Shown here piece after piece: positions 25,499 through 37,300 of a stretch of DNA of 64,000 nucleotides. The position numbers and the translations under genes are program-made. Every line of letters begins with the position of its first letter. Position 1 is the stretch's first letter. The notes under the pieces were generated by a model. It was not told where the DNA came from and did no database searches. It was given only the letters and a program-made list of their open reading frames with translations. The stretch spans positions 15,519,656-15,583,655 of the forward strand of contig NC_092025.1 in assembly GCF_042242105.1 (NCBI RefSeq). The letters run 5' to 3'. This stretch comes from Pempheris klunzingeri. Its lineage: Eukaryota > Chordata > Actinopteri > Acropomatiformes > Pempheridae.

Positions 25499-27060
25499 GG
25501 AGTTGCTGCATCTCTGGCAAAGACTCGGGCTGGACGCCATCATCCCATCGTCCAGCTCTCACTCATACACGCAAACTTGGCTGTTACAAGTCTTTCATTT
25601 TAAACCTTAAGACAGACCCTACACTGCAACACTCAAAAGCTCAGGACTGAGATGGGCTTCCCAGTTTATATATTTGCATGTTCTCGGTCTCTCTCGAAGC
25701 TCGCAGAATTTTTCCAAATATTGTTTGCATTTATTCCAAATGAAAATGGCAGGTACAACCAGTCTCTGGCAATCGTAAAAAAAAAAAACACCTGAGCGGG
25801 TGAAAAAAAAAAACAACCACGAACCACCGTGACCCACACATTTCTACATCCCCACTTCAGTCAGTGGTGACTAAAATACATCTTAAAGTCCACAGTTTAA
25901 TAGCAGCTGAAAATAAGAGATCTTTTAAACCTGCTTGGTCTTCCAGATGGATGAGGTTTACAGCATTTTCACATTATAGATGGTGCAAAGTTGCTTATCT
26001 TTCACTAATTAGTTGGCAAACTTTGCTGTGACTATCAAGCATCTCTGTGATACCAAGGAACAAGAGCAGAAACAAATAAGTAAGTTATACAACTATCTCA
26101 TATGTTTTCAAGAACTGAGGGTATATCCATACAAAAGCACATCTGGTAAGTCCATTCTGGGCAAATTGTTGGGAAGTATTTCAGTGAAAATTGGAATGAC
26201 AGAATGTGAGAGAGTGGTTCAAAGATAAGTCCTTGAGCATCAAACTGATGCCTGCAACCCACACAGTTTGCTGCATGATAATATGCAATAATCCTCAAGG
26301 CTACTGTGACATCTAAAGCCGTTGAGATCGAGAGCGTTTGTAGCGAAAATACTTTCATCGAAACTGCCAAGTGCATTTTTTTGATGGAAAACTTCTGTCA
26401 TTTGCTGTGACTTGTACGCAGGGGTCCCTGGACACAGGCCTGTGAGGTGGAGGATGTAACACATGTGTCCTGTATAGATGGATACTGTAGAGGTGGATAA
26501 GTGTGTGTGTGCATCTTTGGCCAGAAATGTATTGTGAGTTTTTCTGTGCATTTCCATTGTTACATACCAGCTCTGTTGCATTGCTGGACGCACACACTCA
26601 GATTTTCTTTTTGATTCAGAATTCATTAGTCAGTGTTTTGTTTAGATCTTTTGTGGAGCTGTTTTGGTAACTCAAAATGTTAATGAGAAAAGTGAGGCTG
26701 AAGGGTGATGATGGGAATGAAAGAAACTGACAACACAATACGTGCACCTTTGGGGTCTTTTCTTTTGGTAGCTTCTTCATTAATTACATTTCTAAGTCGG
26801 CACTTATTGTTAGCGTCTATTTTAAGTTATGGATGACGAAGGGTGAGTGTCGTAGGAAGGTGTAGGGTGTGCCTCCACCTTATGAACAAGTAGCACCTGA
26901 AGCTCTTGGAAACATCAGGGATGTGATTTTTCTGATTCTGTCAGGTTTACAGCTCTCTTGGACCTTCAACTCTTGAGATGTTTTCTTGAGATCTGCTTTT
27001 TTGTGTTTTCCTCATCATCCTGGCTGTAAATATGACAATAAACGTTTTTTTTGTACCTAA
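25499..27060 (+). other. ublcp1: ublcp1 3' UTR with poly(A) signal
   Basis: Non-coding DNA after the TGA at 25496-25498. A canonical AATAAA at 27037-27042 is followed by a T-rich then GT-rich stretch, a standard cleavage-site layout. This gives a 3' UTR of about 1.55 kb. Confidence 0.65.
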
Positions 27061-27523
27061 ATTGCATGTATTGTTTATTGTTCAACATTTGTTTTTTGGA
27101 CATGTTTTGTAAAATTTAAACATTTCAATACAATGATTTACCCTGTATTTGAAATACATTTGAGATGTTGTAAATTAACATTTTGATTGATTTATTATTG
27201 TTAAGCATTTAGCAACAATTCTTAAAGGATAGTTATAAATGAAACTTATGAAAGAATAATTGATTTCAATCATAACACAAATAATCTTTTCAACAACATA
27301 CTATAGTTCCATAGCCAAGAACGTAAATTAAATGAGGGATGAATAAATACTGTACAGGTATACGTTCACTCCCAAGACCACTTTTTGTGGTTGATGCAGA
27401 TTGCTGTTAAAACAAATGTGCAAAAACTAAAAAACAGGAGTTAGAAAAATATTCCAGATTCGATCCTTGTGTTCCTCCTTTATGGCTGAAGCCGGATGAA
27501 AGAACTTAGCAGTTCACAGTTTG

Positions 27524-27529
27524 TTTATT
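27524..27529 (-). other. il12b: Candidate il12b poly(A) signal
   Basis: TTTATT on plus reads AATAAA on the minus strand, about 145 bases after the il12b stop. Other AATAAA copies lie further on (27074-27079), so the choice is uncertain. Several ATTTA motifs on the minus strand between 27160 and 27350 would be included only if a distal site is used. Confidence 0.4.
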
Positions 27530-27672
27530 CACTCTGGAGGGGTTGGAATAAAACAGCATGGATCAGATCAATGTTGGTGGCATTACTTGTTATTATTTGG
27601 AAAAAATCATAAACTCATAAAGTCACAAATTCCATCTTTGGTAACAAACTCCCAACAGTCCAGGTAATGTAC

Positions 27673-30150
27673 TTACGTGCAATGGCTCCAGTGGCTAAAT
27701 GGCCCGCTGGTGAATTTGTCCTGAGCGCGCACACAGAAAACATACTTCCTGGTTTTGATGTTGACCTCATACTTGGTTTTCTCAGTGGTGTTGTACTGCA
27801 CAAGAAAAGAGGAAACATATTAAAGACAAAGAAATGTGGTTAGACTAGAAATCAGCAAATGGATTTTTTTTTTTTTTTTTTACAGCAGTTTAGAGTGATT
27901 GTGATTATTGTGATTGCAGTGATTACCATTATGTGCTCTTCACTGTTACAGGAATGTCCGCTGGGGACCACTTTGACCTGGAACTGCAGGCCAAAGAAGG
28001 TGCAGGGCTTCTCCCAGGACTCAGGGTAGCTCCAGCTGAACACCCTCCCGTCACTGAGGCGCAGGTCAGGGAGTTTTGCTGGCCTCACTAAATAGAATGA
28101 GGGGGGATAGGAATGAGGTGGAGAGGAGCAAAATGAGGAGAGAAACAGTAGAATGAGGAGGATGTGGCAGCGTGGCAACTGTAGGCGAGAAGGCAGAAGG
28201 GAATAACGGTGGATGAATGTAAACCCTTAGGTTCGCTTACCAATCTCTCTCAGGTAGAAAGACTTTGTGAAGGCCTCCAGGCGAGAGTCACTATGTATGT
28301 AAATGGTGAGGGAGATGGGGTGTTGCTCCTCTTTGTACGGGCAGCTGGCGTCCTGGCAGTGAAGCCCTGATCCATCTGCATCCAGCTCACAGGAAATCTT
28401 TTCCAAATGGCTAGAATGAAGACAAAACGGTTGGTACAACACTATCCAGAATAGGATACATGGATCTACTTATGATTTAAATGAGCAGGAGGAGTGTTGT
28501 GTGAGACGTTAGATCGTGTCCTCACCGTTCTGCCTTCATCAAGAGCACGGCAGCATGGGATCTGGACCGTGTTCTAGTCCAGGTGCAGTGGAAGGAGCCT
28601 TTATAGTTGGGTGCTGAACAGTGGATGTGACCTGGAGGAACAGAAACATTAGTAGCATTTGCGCATTTGTGTTTGATTTATATCTGTTTCGTTTTTTCAC
28701 AGCACTTTCTCCTGAAGACCCAAGCTTTTTACGCATCGATAAATGAATCGTTAGCGAGATTAATTTTGGGACTTTAACGCAGCTACTGTGAACAAGCAAG
28801 ATTGTCGGCTGGCTTCATACCAGCCTCTTCACTTCAGGCAAATCATCAAATCGGGCACAAAAGAACAGAACCGGAGAGGGGATGATGGGTTTTCAGTGGA
28901 AACAGTGCTGAGCCTTTCAGATCTTTCAGAGGTGAAAGGTGGCAAAATGAAATATGAAATATATGGAAAAAAAGAACTTAATTTCCTCAGGAAAGCAAAA
29001 GAGGAATAGCTTTGATCTTCAATGAAGCAAAAGAGAAAAAGCTTTCATCAACCTTGGTGTGGTTTGTTTATGCTAAAGCACATACATCAAAGTATCCCCA
29101 TGAATTTAACAAAGACACAGAACTGTCTTACTGTACTTTCTTTGCTTCCTTTCCATTTTTCCTTTAGTACCTTTCATCATTTTGCCTTGCTCTTTTCTCC
29201 CTCTTGGCTCCTTCCCTTCCCATCATTACTCTACCTCTGATCCTCATTTTGTCCACTTTCTTTCCACATGTGCCCCTTCCTTTATTTTATATTTATTTTT
29301 TTATCTTTATCTGAATGCTGTCTGCTTTCAGGCCACAGCCCTCTATAACTGTCTCTGTCTGTTTTTTTCCCCCCATCTTATCTCCCTCTGCCATCATCTT
29401 TCTTGTCACCCATCCCATGTCTCCTCCAGTAACATAACAAATCCTTATCCCTTTCTGTTTGTCTTTCCTCTCACTGTGTACCATCTTTGTTCTTCCCCTC
29501 CATCCCTCACTCCCTCCATATTTCTTATCTTACCTTCCTTGGGGGATTTTTGTTCCAGTATGATCGTCCTGTTGTCTGGGTCTAGTTGGATCAGGATCAA
29601 GGTGTGGTTGAGGTATTCTCCGCTTGGGCTCATGTGACAAGTGTAGTTTCCTCCATCCATCTCCTCCACCAGAACCTTCACCTGGTTTCCCTGCAGAGGC
29701 GGCTCATAATCCATGCCTGAGACACGGACATTGGTCAGTGTAACAACAATATCAGAGCCGTCTTTTGTGGAAAGTGTAATCTGTTTTTTTTTAAAAGATC
29801 TATTAGTATCAATTAGAAGTACAAGTGGTAAGAGTGGTAAAAACAGAAGCATTACCATTTTTCTTCCAAAACACAGGCTGGTTTTGAAAAGCTTCTCCAC
29901 AGGTCAGAGGAACATTCACCCTGGTGCCCCGATCGTCAGGCACCCTCAGGACCAGAACTGGATTAATCAAGAAATCATGAATTAAACAAGAAACGCTTGA
30001 ATCAACATTTATCGTACGTGAGATGAAGAGACAAATATTCAGCAGAGAACGGGAGAGTTACTAACCATTATCCATTAGGGTCTCTATGTTGTCTTGGGAG
30101 CTGGCACAGCACAGTGCAGCATACAGGACCACGAAGAATAATGTATGCAT
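27673..30150 (-). CDS. il12b: Interleukin-12 p40-type subunit (IL12B), shared by IL-12/IL-23-like cytokines
   Basis: Seven coding exons on the minus strand: 30150-30066, 29957-29856, 29716-29534, 28631-28526, 28410-28241, 28087-27927, 27795-27673. The total is 930 bases, encoding 309 residues. A hydrophobic signal peptide (MHTLFFVVLYAALCC) is followed by an Ig-like domain with C48 and C89 (the latter in DGGNYTC) and then two fibronectin-type domains. The C128/C139 pair lies in HCSAPNYKGSFHCTW. C182 in SCPYKEE aligns with the human cysteine that links p40 to p35. N-glycosylation sequons are at N86, N99 and N111. The C-terminal cytokine-receptor box is degenerate (FSHWS). The ATG directly abuts its acceptor. 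Teleosts have several p40 paralogues and I cannot assign a letter. The neighbour ublcp1 is the same as in mammals. Confidence 0.95.
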
Positions 30151-30458
30151 CTGGATGAAAAGACAATAAGTTAATGTAGTGCAGAGAATGGAAACAAATT
30201 TATATAATTCATTCATTATCAGGGATTGAATTGGGGCTTGTGCCTAAACAGAGGAAGGTATATTTGTTCTGCTGATTTTAATATCCTATAAGTCTGAAAC
30301 TCTTCAATATGCGTAAACATGATTGGTCAAACACACACACACACAAAAGAAAATCCTTAGAACTGGAGACACAAGGTTTTTCACCAACAGGTCTGGATTT
30401 TTCGTCTAACATTAACAAGAGTATTTTTTAAGACTTTCTAAACAAGATTACATTCAAA

Positions 30459-30575
30459 AGATGTAAGTAAAGTCTGAAAAGTAACACGTAACTATCTAAA
30501 AAAAATAAATGTAGCAGAGTTGAGTACAATATTATTCTCTTAAATGTAACGAGCTGTGACAAATTCAACCAAATT
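30459..30575. mobile_element. Fragment of the TACTTGAGTAAA-type dispersed repeat in the il12b 5' intron
   Basis: The words AAAGTCTGAAAAGTAAC and AAATGTAGCAGAGTTGAGTAC match the right-hand part of the same non-autonomous family seen at 20270-21240, more diverged. Confidence 0.5.
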
Positions 30576-30839
30576 CTTTTTCTTTTTTTCTCTGTTTTAT
30601 TTAAATATTTTTTAGGGTGCTGTAAATTAGCCAGTGATTCACACACAAAAAAGCTTGGCAGTACCTCCAAAGTAATTTGATGCTGTGAGGAAATTTCTTT
30701 CAATAAAATTCTACCTTAAAAGAGACTGATGCCATAAACAGGTATCACCCTCAGTATATAAGAATAAATATCTACTGAATCAAGTGCTGGACAAAAAAAG
30801 CATGAGATATGAAAATGTCATGAGTGTAGTAGACCTTAC

Positions 30840-30930
30840 CTTCAGAGACGGACTGATCCAAAGATTTCACAACTAAAAGCTGATCTGATGAGAGCAGAGA
30901 TGGCTTTGCTGAGCTTGCTCAGTTGTTGTC
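30840..30930 (-). other. il12b: Probable non-coding first exon of il12b
   Basis: An AAG/GTAAGG donor on the minus strand lies at 30840/30839, about 90 bases downstream of the expected start for the TATA-like box at 30957-30963. It would splice to the acceptor next to the ATG at 30150. Confidence 0.55.
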
Positions 30931-30956
30931 TGCATGAACTCTGCATACTGTCGCTG

Positions 30957-30963
30957 TATTTAT
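30957..30963 (-). promoter_or_regulatory. il12b: TATA-like box of il12b
   Basis: The minus strand reads ATAAATA within ACATAAATACAG. The spacing to the putative first exon suits an inducible TATA promoter, as expected for a cytokine gene. A (TG)n tract lies just upstream at 31025-31045. Confidence 0.5.
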
Positions 30964-32607
30964 GTACACCAGAAGCAGAAGGCTAAAAACAAACATACCC
31001 ACACAAAGAGGAACTGCTTCAATTGTGTGTGTGTGTGTGTGTGTGAAAGCTGAGGTTCAGTGTGCGTGTTGAAATTATTAGCTGAAGGTGCACGTGGTGA
31101 TGGCATTACATCACAATCTAGTCCATCAATTGGAAATACCAAAGAACAATAAAGCACAGGAACAGATCTCTGTTGTTTCCACATCCATCGTGGTTTTCCA
31201 TCGGACTCTTGATCATTTATTTTTCAGCTCGGTTTATGCAGTCATGTGGAAGATGACGAAGGACAAAAGAACAATTCATATTATACCATATTCCATTGTA
31301 AGACTGTGTGTGATTATGCTGTCACGTTGACCACTGTGGAGGAAGTCAGGACAACTTAAGAGACAGAAACCAGGGGAAAGGGAACTGAAGAGGCCGCCTG
31401 CACATGACATCACTAAAAGCTGAACAGGTACCCTGGAAAATGGTCATGGGATTTCTTAGGAAGAAGAACAAGAAAGCAAAAGTGCGAGTGATGACACCTC
31501 AATTGAAGGAAAAGAAAAAATTGTTGAGTTATCCTTTCATTAGTTTTGTCATAAAACAAGTAAAAACCTGTAAAAACCTGTACAGAGTGCTATGATCTAT
31601 GGAGGAGTTTCCATTTTTCATTATGACCTCTAACACTAAAGTATGCTAGTGCAGTGTATGGTAGTGAAAGCCAGTGGACCTCTTTTCCTGTAAGTAAACC
31701 TTGAACTTAGTTACAGGTAGAGGTTTCGTTTGATGCAAGCTGCGTATGAAAAAAGGTGATATAACTATTGCTCGAGGTTGGTGTGGTTTGGGCTTTCAAA
31801 CAAAATAGCTTTTGTATTGAATCATATTTTACAGTAAGTTGTTCAGAAAGTGCTATTTCAGTGCCTCTTTGCACTTATCTTGTTACCATACACTTGTTTC
31901 AAACTATCAATTATATAATGAAAACATTTCAGCACATATCCCCTTGCCCCCCGGGCTAATCATGCTGAAAAGTGACACATTTTCCCTCTTTTGGGATGGT
32001 GTGTATGCCTCTGAGAAGGCAAAATGAAATTTCAAGACAGTGACTTTGCATTAAGGTATTTCCCAAAAAAAGCCACTGACATATGACCATATTGTGACAT
32101 GTGACCTTTCATTATGTAAGAACATCAAAGTGGGTCATTAACACTCCTCTTCCTCTACATTAAAACCTGAGTGCTTAATTTAGACAGGTTTATGTGAATG
32201 ATGTACAGGTATCTTGTTAGCAGTCAGACAGGGTAGTCCCCCCCAACATTCCATCGCCGGCTAAATGACATTTGTTTATTTGCTCTAGCAAAGGAAATGC
32301 CAGTTTGGCAGCACTTCTTTCCAACACAATACTTACAGTGGCTGCACCTCTTTGCGTAATAATGGTTTTTTAAAGGAATTTTCTTTGTTCTCTCTGTCTG
32401 GAATTAGTAGATTTAAAGAAGGAAGTTGAAATTAGGAAAGGAGGAAATAAAAGGTAAAGGGAAGCTTTTCTGTATTCTGCTTTTGAGTACTATTTATCTT
32501 AAAAAAGGAGCCTGATATCTAAATCAGCTATGCCAACATTAACAGCCTATACTAAAATGGATTTAATGGTATCAGCATATATTTCAGCCAATATATCATC
32601 AACTGAT

Positions 32608-32885
32608 TTTGGAGTAGTTGGACATTTTGGGAAATCTGCTTATTCACTTTTTTTTTTAACAGTGAGAGGAGACACATGAAACAGCTGGCCTGGCTTTGTC
32701 CAACGGTTTTGGGCCTGTTTTTTTCCTACAGATTATAAATCCGTTAAAAAAAAAAGAAAGAAAGAAAGAAAAAAGCTCATAAGTGCATAAGTGGGCCTTG
32801 AATAATGTCTCAAAAAGATGTAGTAACTTTCTGACTTAACTTGAAGTAAAGAGAAATCCACCCACTAGCACCTTTAAACTTGTTT
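32608..32885 (+). mobile_element. Dispersed teleost repeat of the GACATTTTGGGAAAT type
   Basis: It starts GGAGTAGTTGGACATTTTGG and continues with CAGCTGGCCTGGCTTTGTCC and CCACCCACTAGCACC. These words, in this order, belong to a short interspersed repeat very common in teleost introns. A second copy lies at 52775-52935. Confidence 0.6.
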
Positions 32886-34174
32886 TGTGTTTGAACTATT
32901 TCTTGGTGTGGCCAGTGAGTGGGTTTCCACTACCCGCTGGATGACATGACTGCTGGAAATAGTTCCCACAAACTATTCCTTTAAATTCCTTCATAGGGTT
33001 ATTGATATCTGCTGGAAAAATCCAGTAATATCCACATTACCCCCAGATAACAAACCTTTTAACACGGGTTACTGTGTTTGTGAGGGGAAAGGTAAACATG
33101 TCAAAAAATAGGACATTTATGTTTCAGTTGGTGGGATCAGTCACATATTTATGCCATGAATTACAAGGTCCCGTCCTTTGAAATCTGAGATTAAAATGTG
33201 CAATAATCTGCATAGTTTTAGCCTTTGTAACCATGATTATTAGTGTTTACCTGGCACTGAAAGACAAGAAAATGCAAATCCCAATGCTATTGCAAGAGGA
33301 CATACTGCAACATACTGAAAACAAACGTGAAAATATTGAAAACAATTAGACAAACACAGAGGAATAGAAACAATGATCAATTTTAATTAAAAACATTCTA
33401 TTTTTAATCAAAATATGCAACTGTGTTTCTGATGTCCCATCCTTTTGCCACATGAATAAATGTGGTTGTGTCTTGATCATATATGAACATCCACGCACAC
33501 ACACACGTTAATTCACGCACGCACGCACACACTCACGCACAGGCTGACTACTTAATGTTTAAATGATTGCTCTGATTGTTCTGTGATGCAGAGTGAAATA
33601 AAGTATCTAATTCAGCAACAGCATGGCAAAACATCTTCATCCCCCCTGACCTCTACCTCTTGGCAGGAGGGAAGAAACATCTGTTTACTACATTGCGATA
33701 CCAACCTCTCTTTACAGCGGACTTCAGCCCCAAGTTAAGGGCTTGATTTCATTTGATTCACATATGATTAAGAATAATTGCCTGAATACCTGTCAGGATT
33801 GTTAAACTATCTGTGATCCGTTCTTTCAAAGATTCCCATGTTGGAAATGTATGTAATCAAAGTGTACGTATAACCCTGTAGCCTCATAATCAGAAATCTG
33901 CCGGCCCAGCTTTGCCAGACAGCAGAACTTCAATGGAAACTGAAACAGAAACATTCGAACATCAGTGTTGCTAAGAAAACCCTTTAAGCCGTCCTACAAA
34001 GTTCTGTTTTTGTTGTTTGGTTTCCATAGGAACAGTTAAAAAGACTTCAAAAAGGTCAAAATTTCAACGTGTAAAACAAAAAAGGAAGAGTCTTTTTTCA
34101 ATTCAAGAGTCCTTCTGCTCCGGCAGACAAAGCCCAAACAAAGCCCTTCTGAGCAAAAACAACGAAGGGAGGAC

Positions 34175-34256
34175 AAGAGAAGAGAAGAGAAGAGAAGAGA
34201 AGAGAAGAGAAGAGAAGAGAAGAGAAGAGAAGAGAAGAGAAGAGAAGAGAAGAGAA
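34175..34256. repeat. (AGAGA)n pentanucleotide array, about 16 units
   Basis: A near-perfect tandem of AGAGA, about 110 bases 3' of the ubtd2 stop codon, and so probably transcribed in its 3' UTR as a TCTCT array. Confidence 0.97.
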
Positions 34257-34367
34257 CCAATCCAAAGAGGAAAAACTTTCATTCCGTTTTCTCCCTCGTT
34301 ATCCCCCTTCCTTTATCCTGTCAGCCCGCTGGTATGCCCACCTCCTGGCCGCCAGGTTTGGGGGAAG

Positions 34368-37300
34368 TTAATTCTCCACTGGCGTGGGCTCTTGTGGCAG
34401 TGCAGCCACCCCTTGCACTGCCACTGCCCCAGACGCCTCTGGTGTGTGTCCTGGTGTTGATACCGGCTCCGGCGGTGGCGGCTGGCTGAGGATCACCTGC
34501 ACTACGTAGTCCCTGGAGATGTTGAGTTGGTCCAAGCGCAGCCTGTCAGTCAGTGGCCGACCTGAGAAAAACCACCGCTGGGTTGCAGCAGGCACACCCT
34601 CCTGACTTTGTAGGCGACGCTTCATCATGCCCACTGTGTCCGTGGAGCGGACCGCCAGCCGGAGGTCACGACCCGTGGAGAGCCGGAGCCGAAGCTGGCA
34701 CTCCCCCCCTGAGCCAGGGTTGCTGGCACTGCCCGTAGACGGGTCTGTGGCTGCGGAGTCTGGATCTGAACCGTCTGGCTCTTCAGAGCGCTCTTCAATC
34801 ATGTTGACGGGAGGAGAGAGGCAGTAGACAGGCAGCTGGTATCGATTCCCCAGCTCATCGTAGCATTCAGTCAGAGCTCCTGGAAAAATGTCAACAATTG
34901 TATATAAATGTTGAGCGTATTATAACATAATCTTTCTTTGATAGTCTGGTGGGCCTGAGATTCAAACATCTTAACCTATAATTTTAAAGTGTGGTGAAAC
35001 ACAGCTCCAATCATCTACTGTCCTCACCACAGCTATACACACACTCTCTTTATGCATACCACAAAGAGATGTGATGTATGTATGTATGTGTGTGATATTT
35101 CCATTCCATATTATACTATTATACCATACTGCAATATACTATTCTCCATACTATTCTCATACCTGCTGTTACTTATATGACGTCACTGTCATAAATTGAC
35201 TTTCTTTTTAATGTGTGTTACTCTTTTTCTATTGCGCTTGCACTTTAATGTTGTACATTGGGCTGTTGCAACACCTGAATTTCCCCCATGGGGATCAATA
35301 ATGGATTATTATTATTTCAGGGATCAAGTACATGTACTGGAAGCTATAAACCACCACCGACAGCAGGTTATAGCTTACTGTAACCCACCTACCAATAAAA
35401 ACAAATCTGTAAGGATGCACAATTATGTTTAGTAGGCCAGGTAAATGTTTAACTGGGAAGTTCCAACACAAAGAATTAACACTAAAGTCAAAAGTTCGGG
35501 TAATCCCTCAACTATTATCTTTTGTTTGAATACAGAGAACAAATCATGAAAAAAAAATATCAAATGTGCCTCACTTCAACTTTTTGGCACATTTATGTTT
35601 TATCTAAATGCATGAATATTTTCATTATTGTAAAAAAAATCATTCTTAAACTGAAAGCCAAAGGCTCACATCACTTCTAACTAACAGAGCCCAAACCTTA
35701 AATTTAGATTCACATTTCGACATTAGTTAGATGAAATGGAGAAATGAGAGTCAGACTCAAGAATAAACAAAGACAGTTAAAAGCAGAGTGAGAGTAAAAG
35801 CAGGAGAAGAGGGAATGTCATGTGTCTAACTGGAGCATTACATTAGACATTATGTCACTGTTGACCAACTGTGATTCAGACCCAGAGAAAAGAGTTTGTG
35901 AGGAGAGGGGGAAATAAAATGTAGTGAAGAGGTCATATCATTCTGCAAACAGAAACTTAATACAGGGCTATTCACAGGGGGGACCCCCAGGGGTCCTCAA
36001 GGGGATTTCAGACAGATGCCCCTGCACAATAGTTTAATGTCAGTACTTTATATACTTGAAAAAACTAACTTTATCGTGTGACTGGGCGATACTATGTTTG
36101 CTCGCTTGTTTTTTGCTCTAAGAGTAATATATGAGCAAAATCCAAAAACATCCAATTTGTCACCAAATGTTTTGTCTTTTCAATAGCTGAAAGAAGGTAA
36201 GAGATAATAATGATGTTGTCTTTCAGACTTTCTAAAAATTAGAACCGAATATTAAAAGACGAGAGGGAAAACTCTCCCCACAAAAGCAAAAAGCCCACCT
36301 CCCCATAGTCGTTTTTGTAAACACTGCTTCAAAAAGGTCACTGCGCTGCTTTATTTTTATGACCTTAAATTGAGGCACAAGCCACTTGAGAGAGAAAATT
36401 AGTTTTATGGTTAAGAGAGACTGAGATGAGTCAGCGGGGGCCCACAGGATGTTGCGCTCTGCTCTCTGGATGACGGCTGCTGTGGTCAAGGTGAGGACAT
36501 AAAGGCGACGCTACACCTCAGGACACGGTCTGCCAGAGTGAATGTGAGAGTGAGAGGCAGACAGAGAGAGTATGACAACAGCACTCACCAAAAACCACCT
36601 GGTGTGAAAAGAACTACGTTAGTTATTTCAACCCCATCACATCCTTCATTCATAATGTGAAAAAGCTTTTAATAGGCTATAGAAATATTTCAGCACAGCT
36701 AACTGCATTCATGGGTGTCAACTTTTCACTAGAACAGTTTAATTACAAAACGTATTAAAGTCTAAATTCAATCATCTTCCCCTTTTGTAGTCACAAATTT
36801 TAATTTAAATGTGTTGTTAATAGTTTTTTGAAAGAAATAAGTTGTGTCAGAAGGGAACGACACACAAAGAAGACAAACTAATGCTGTAGCCGACGTGTCA
36901 CGGGCAGCGTGTTGTTAGTGGTATTTAAGAGTAAAAGGACCTCTGCAGCGTCTTAACTGAACTTAAGTGGCTTTTCTACATACGTTTACATGACGTTCAA
37001 TGTGTTGCAGCTGAGCAGCTAATTTTTTTTTTCTTTATAGCCTGCAAACTGAAGTGAATTTTCTTTTCAAAGTTAGATAAGAAGGAGACTTCAGGAGGAA
37101 AAGTGGTTGTTCGAACCCTGTGGCTCTTGTGTTGTGTCGCAGGCAGCTGTCTGGCTCAGTGTGACGTTAAGGCTTTAGCCTTAGTTTTTCTCAAAGGAGA
37201 ATACAGGACAAGTGATTTACAGAGAAGATGTGTATGCTGTAGTAGACAAAAAAAAAAATTAGATTTTTACTTTCATGTAACATCAGAATCCCTGCAGAGA

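Larger units (their letters stand above)
31050..34367. other. Intergenic il12b-ubtd2 DNA, including the ubtd2 3' UTR
   Basis: No coding exons seen. The stretch contains a dispersed repeat (32608-32885), CA-rich patches near 33490-33540 and the AGAGA pentanucleotide array. The ubtd2 3' UTR extends leftward from 34367. AATAAA-type signals on the minus strand occur at 32275-32280, but none is clearly favoured. Confidence 0.5.

Noticed and set aside
29120-29530. Pyrimidine-rich plus-strand frame of 151 codons
   Set aside because: It is antisense to an il12b intron with low-complexity composition.
29445-29900. Continuous minus-strand frame reading past the il12b exon 29716-29534
   Set aside because: Only part is coding. 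The acceptor CTCAG before GCATGGATTATG and the donor at 29533 define the exon and keep the whole gene in frame.
31365-31400. GAAAGGGAACTGAAG word upstream of il12b, resembling an ISRE
   Set aside because: It lacks one base of the GAAANNGAAA spacing and is over 400 bases from the TATA-like box, so it is not convincing by eye.
34017-34460. Plus-strand frame of 147 codons with EEKRREEKRR repeats
   Set aside because: It is a translation of the AGAGA pentanucleotide array running into the antisense of ubtd2.
36232-36489. Minus-strand frame of 85 codons in ubtd2 intron 2
   Set aside because: There is no recognisable domain, splice context or similarity. Length alone is expected by chance.
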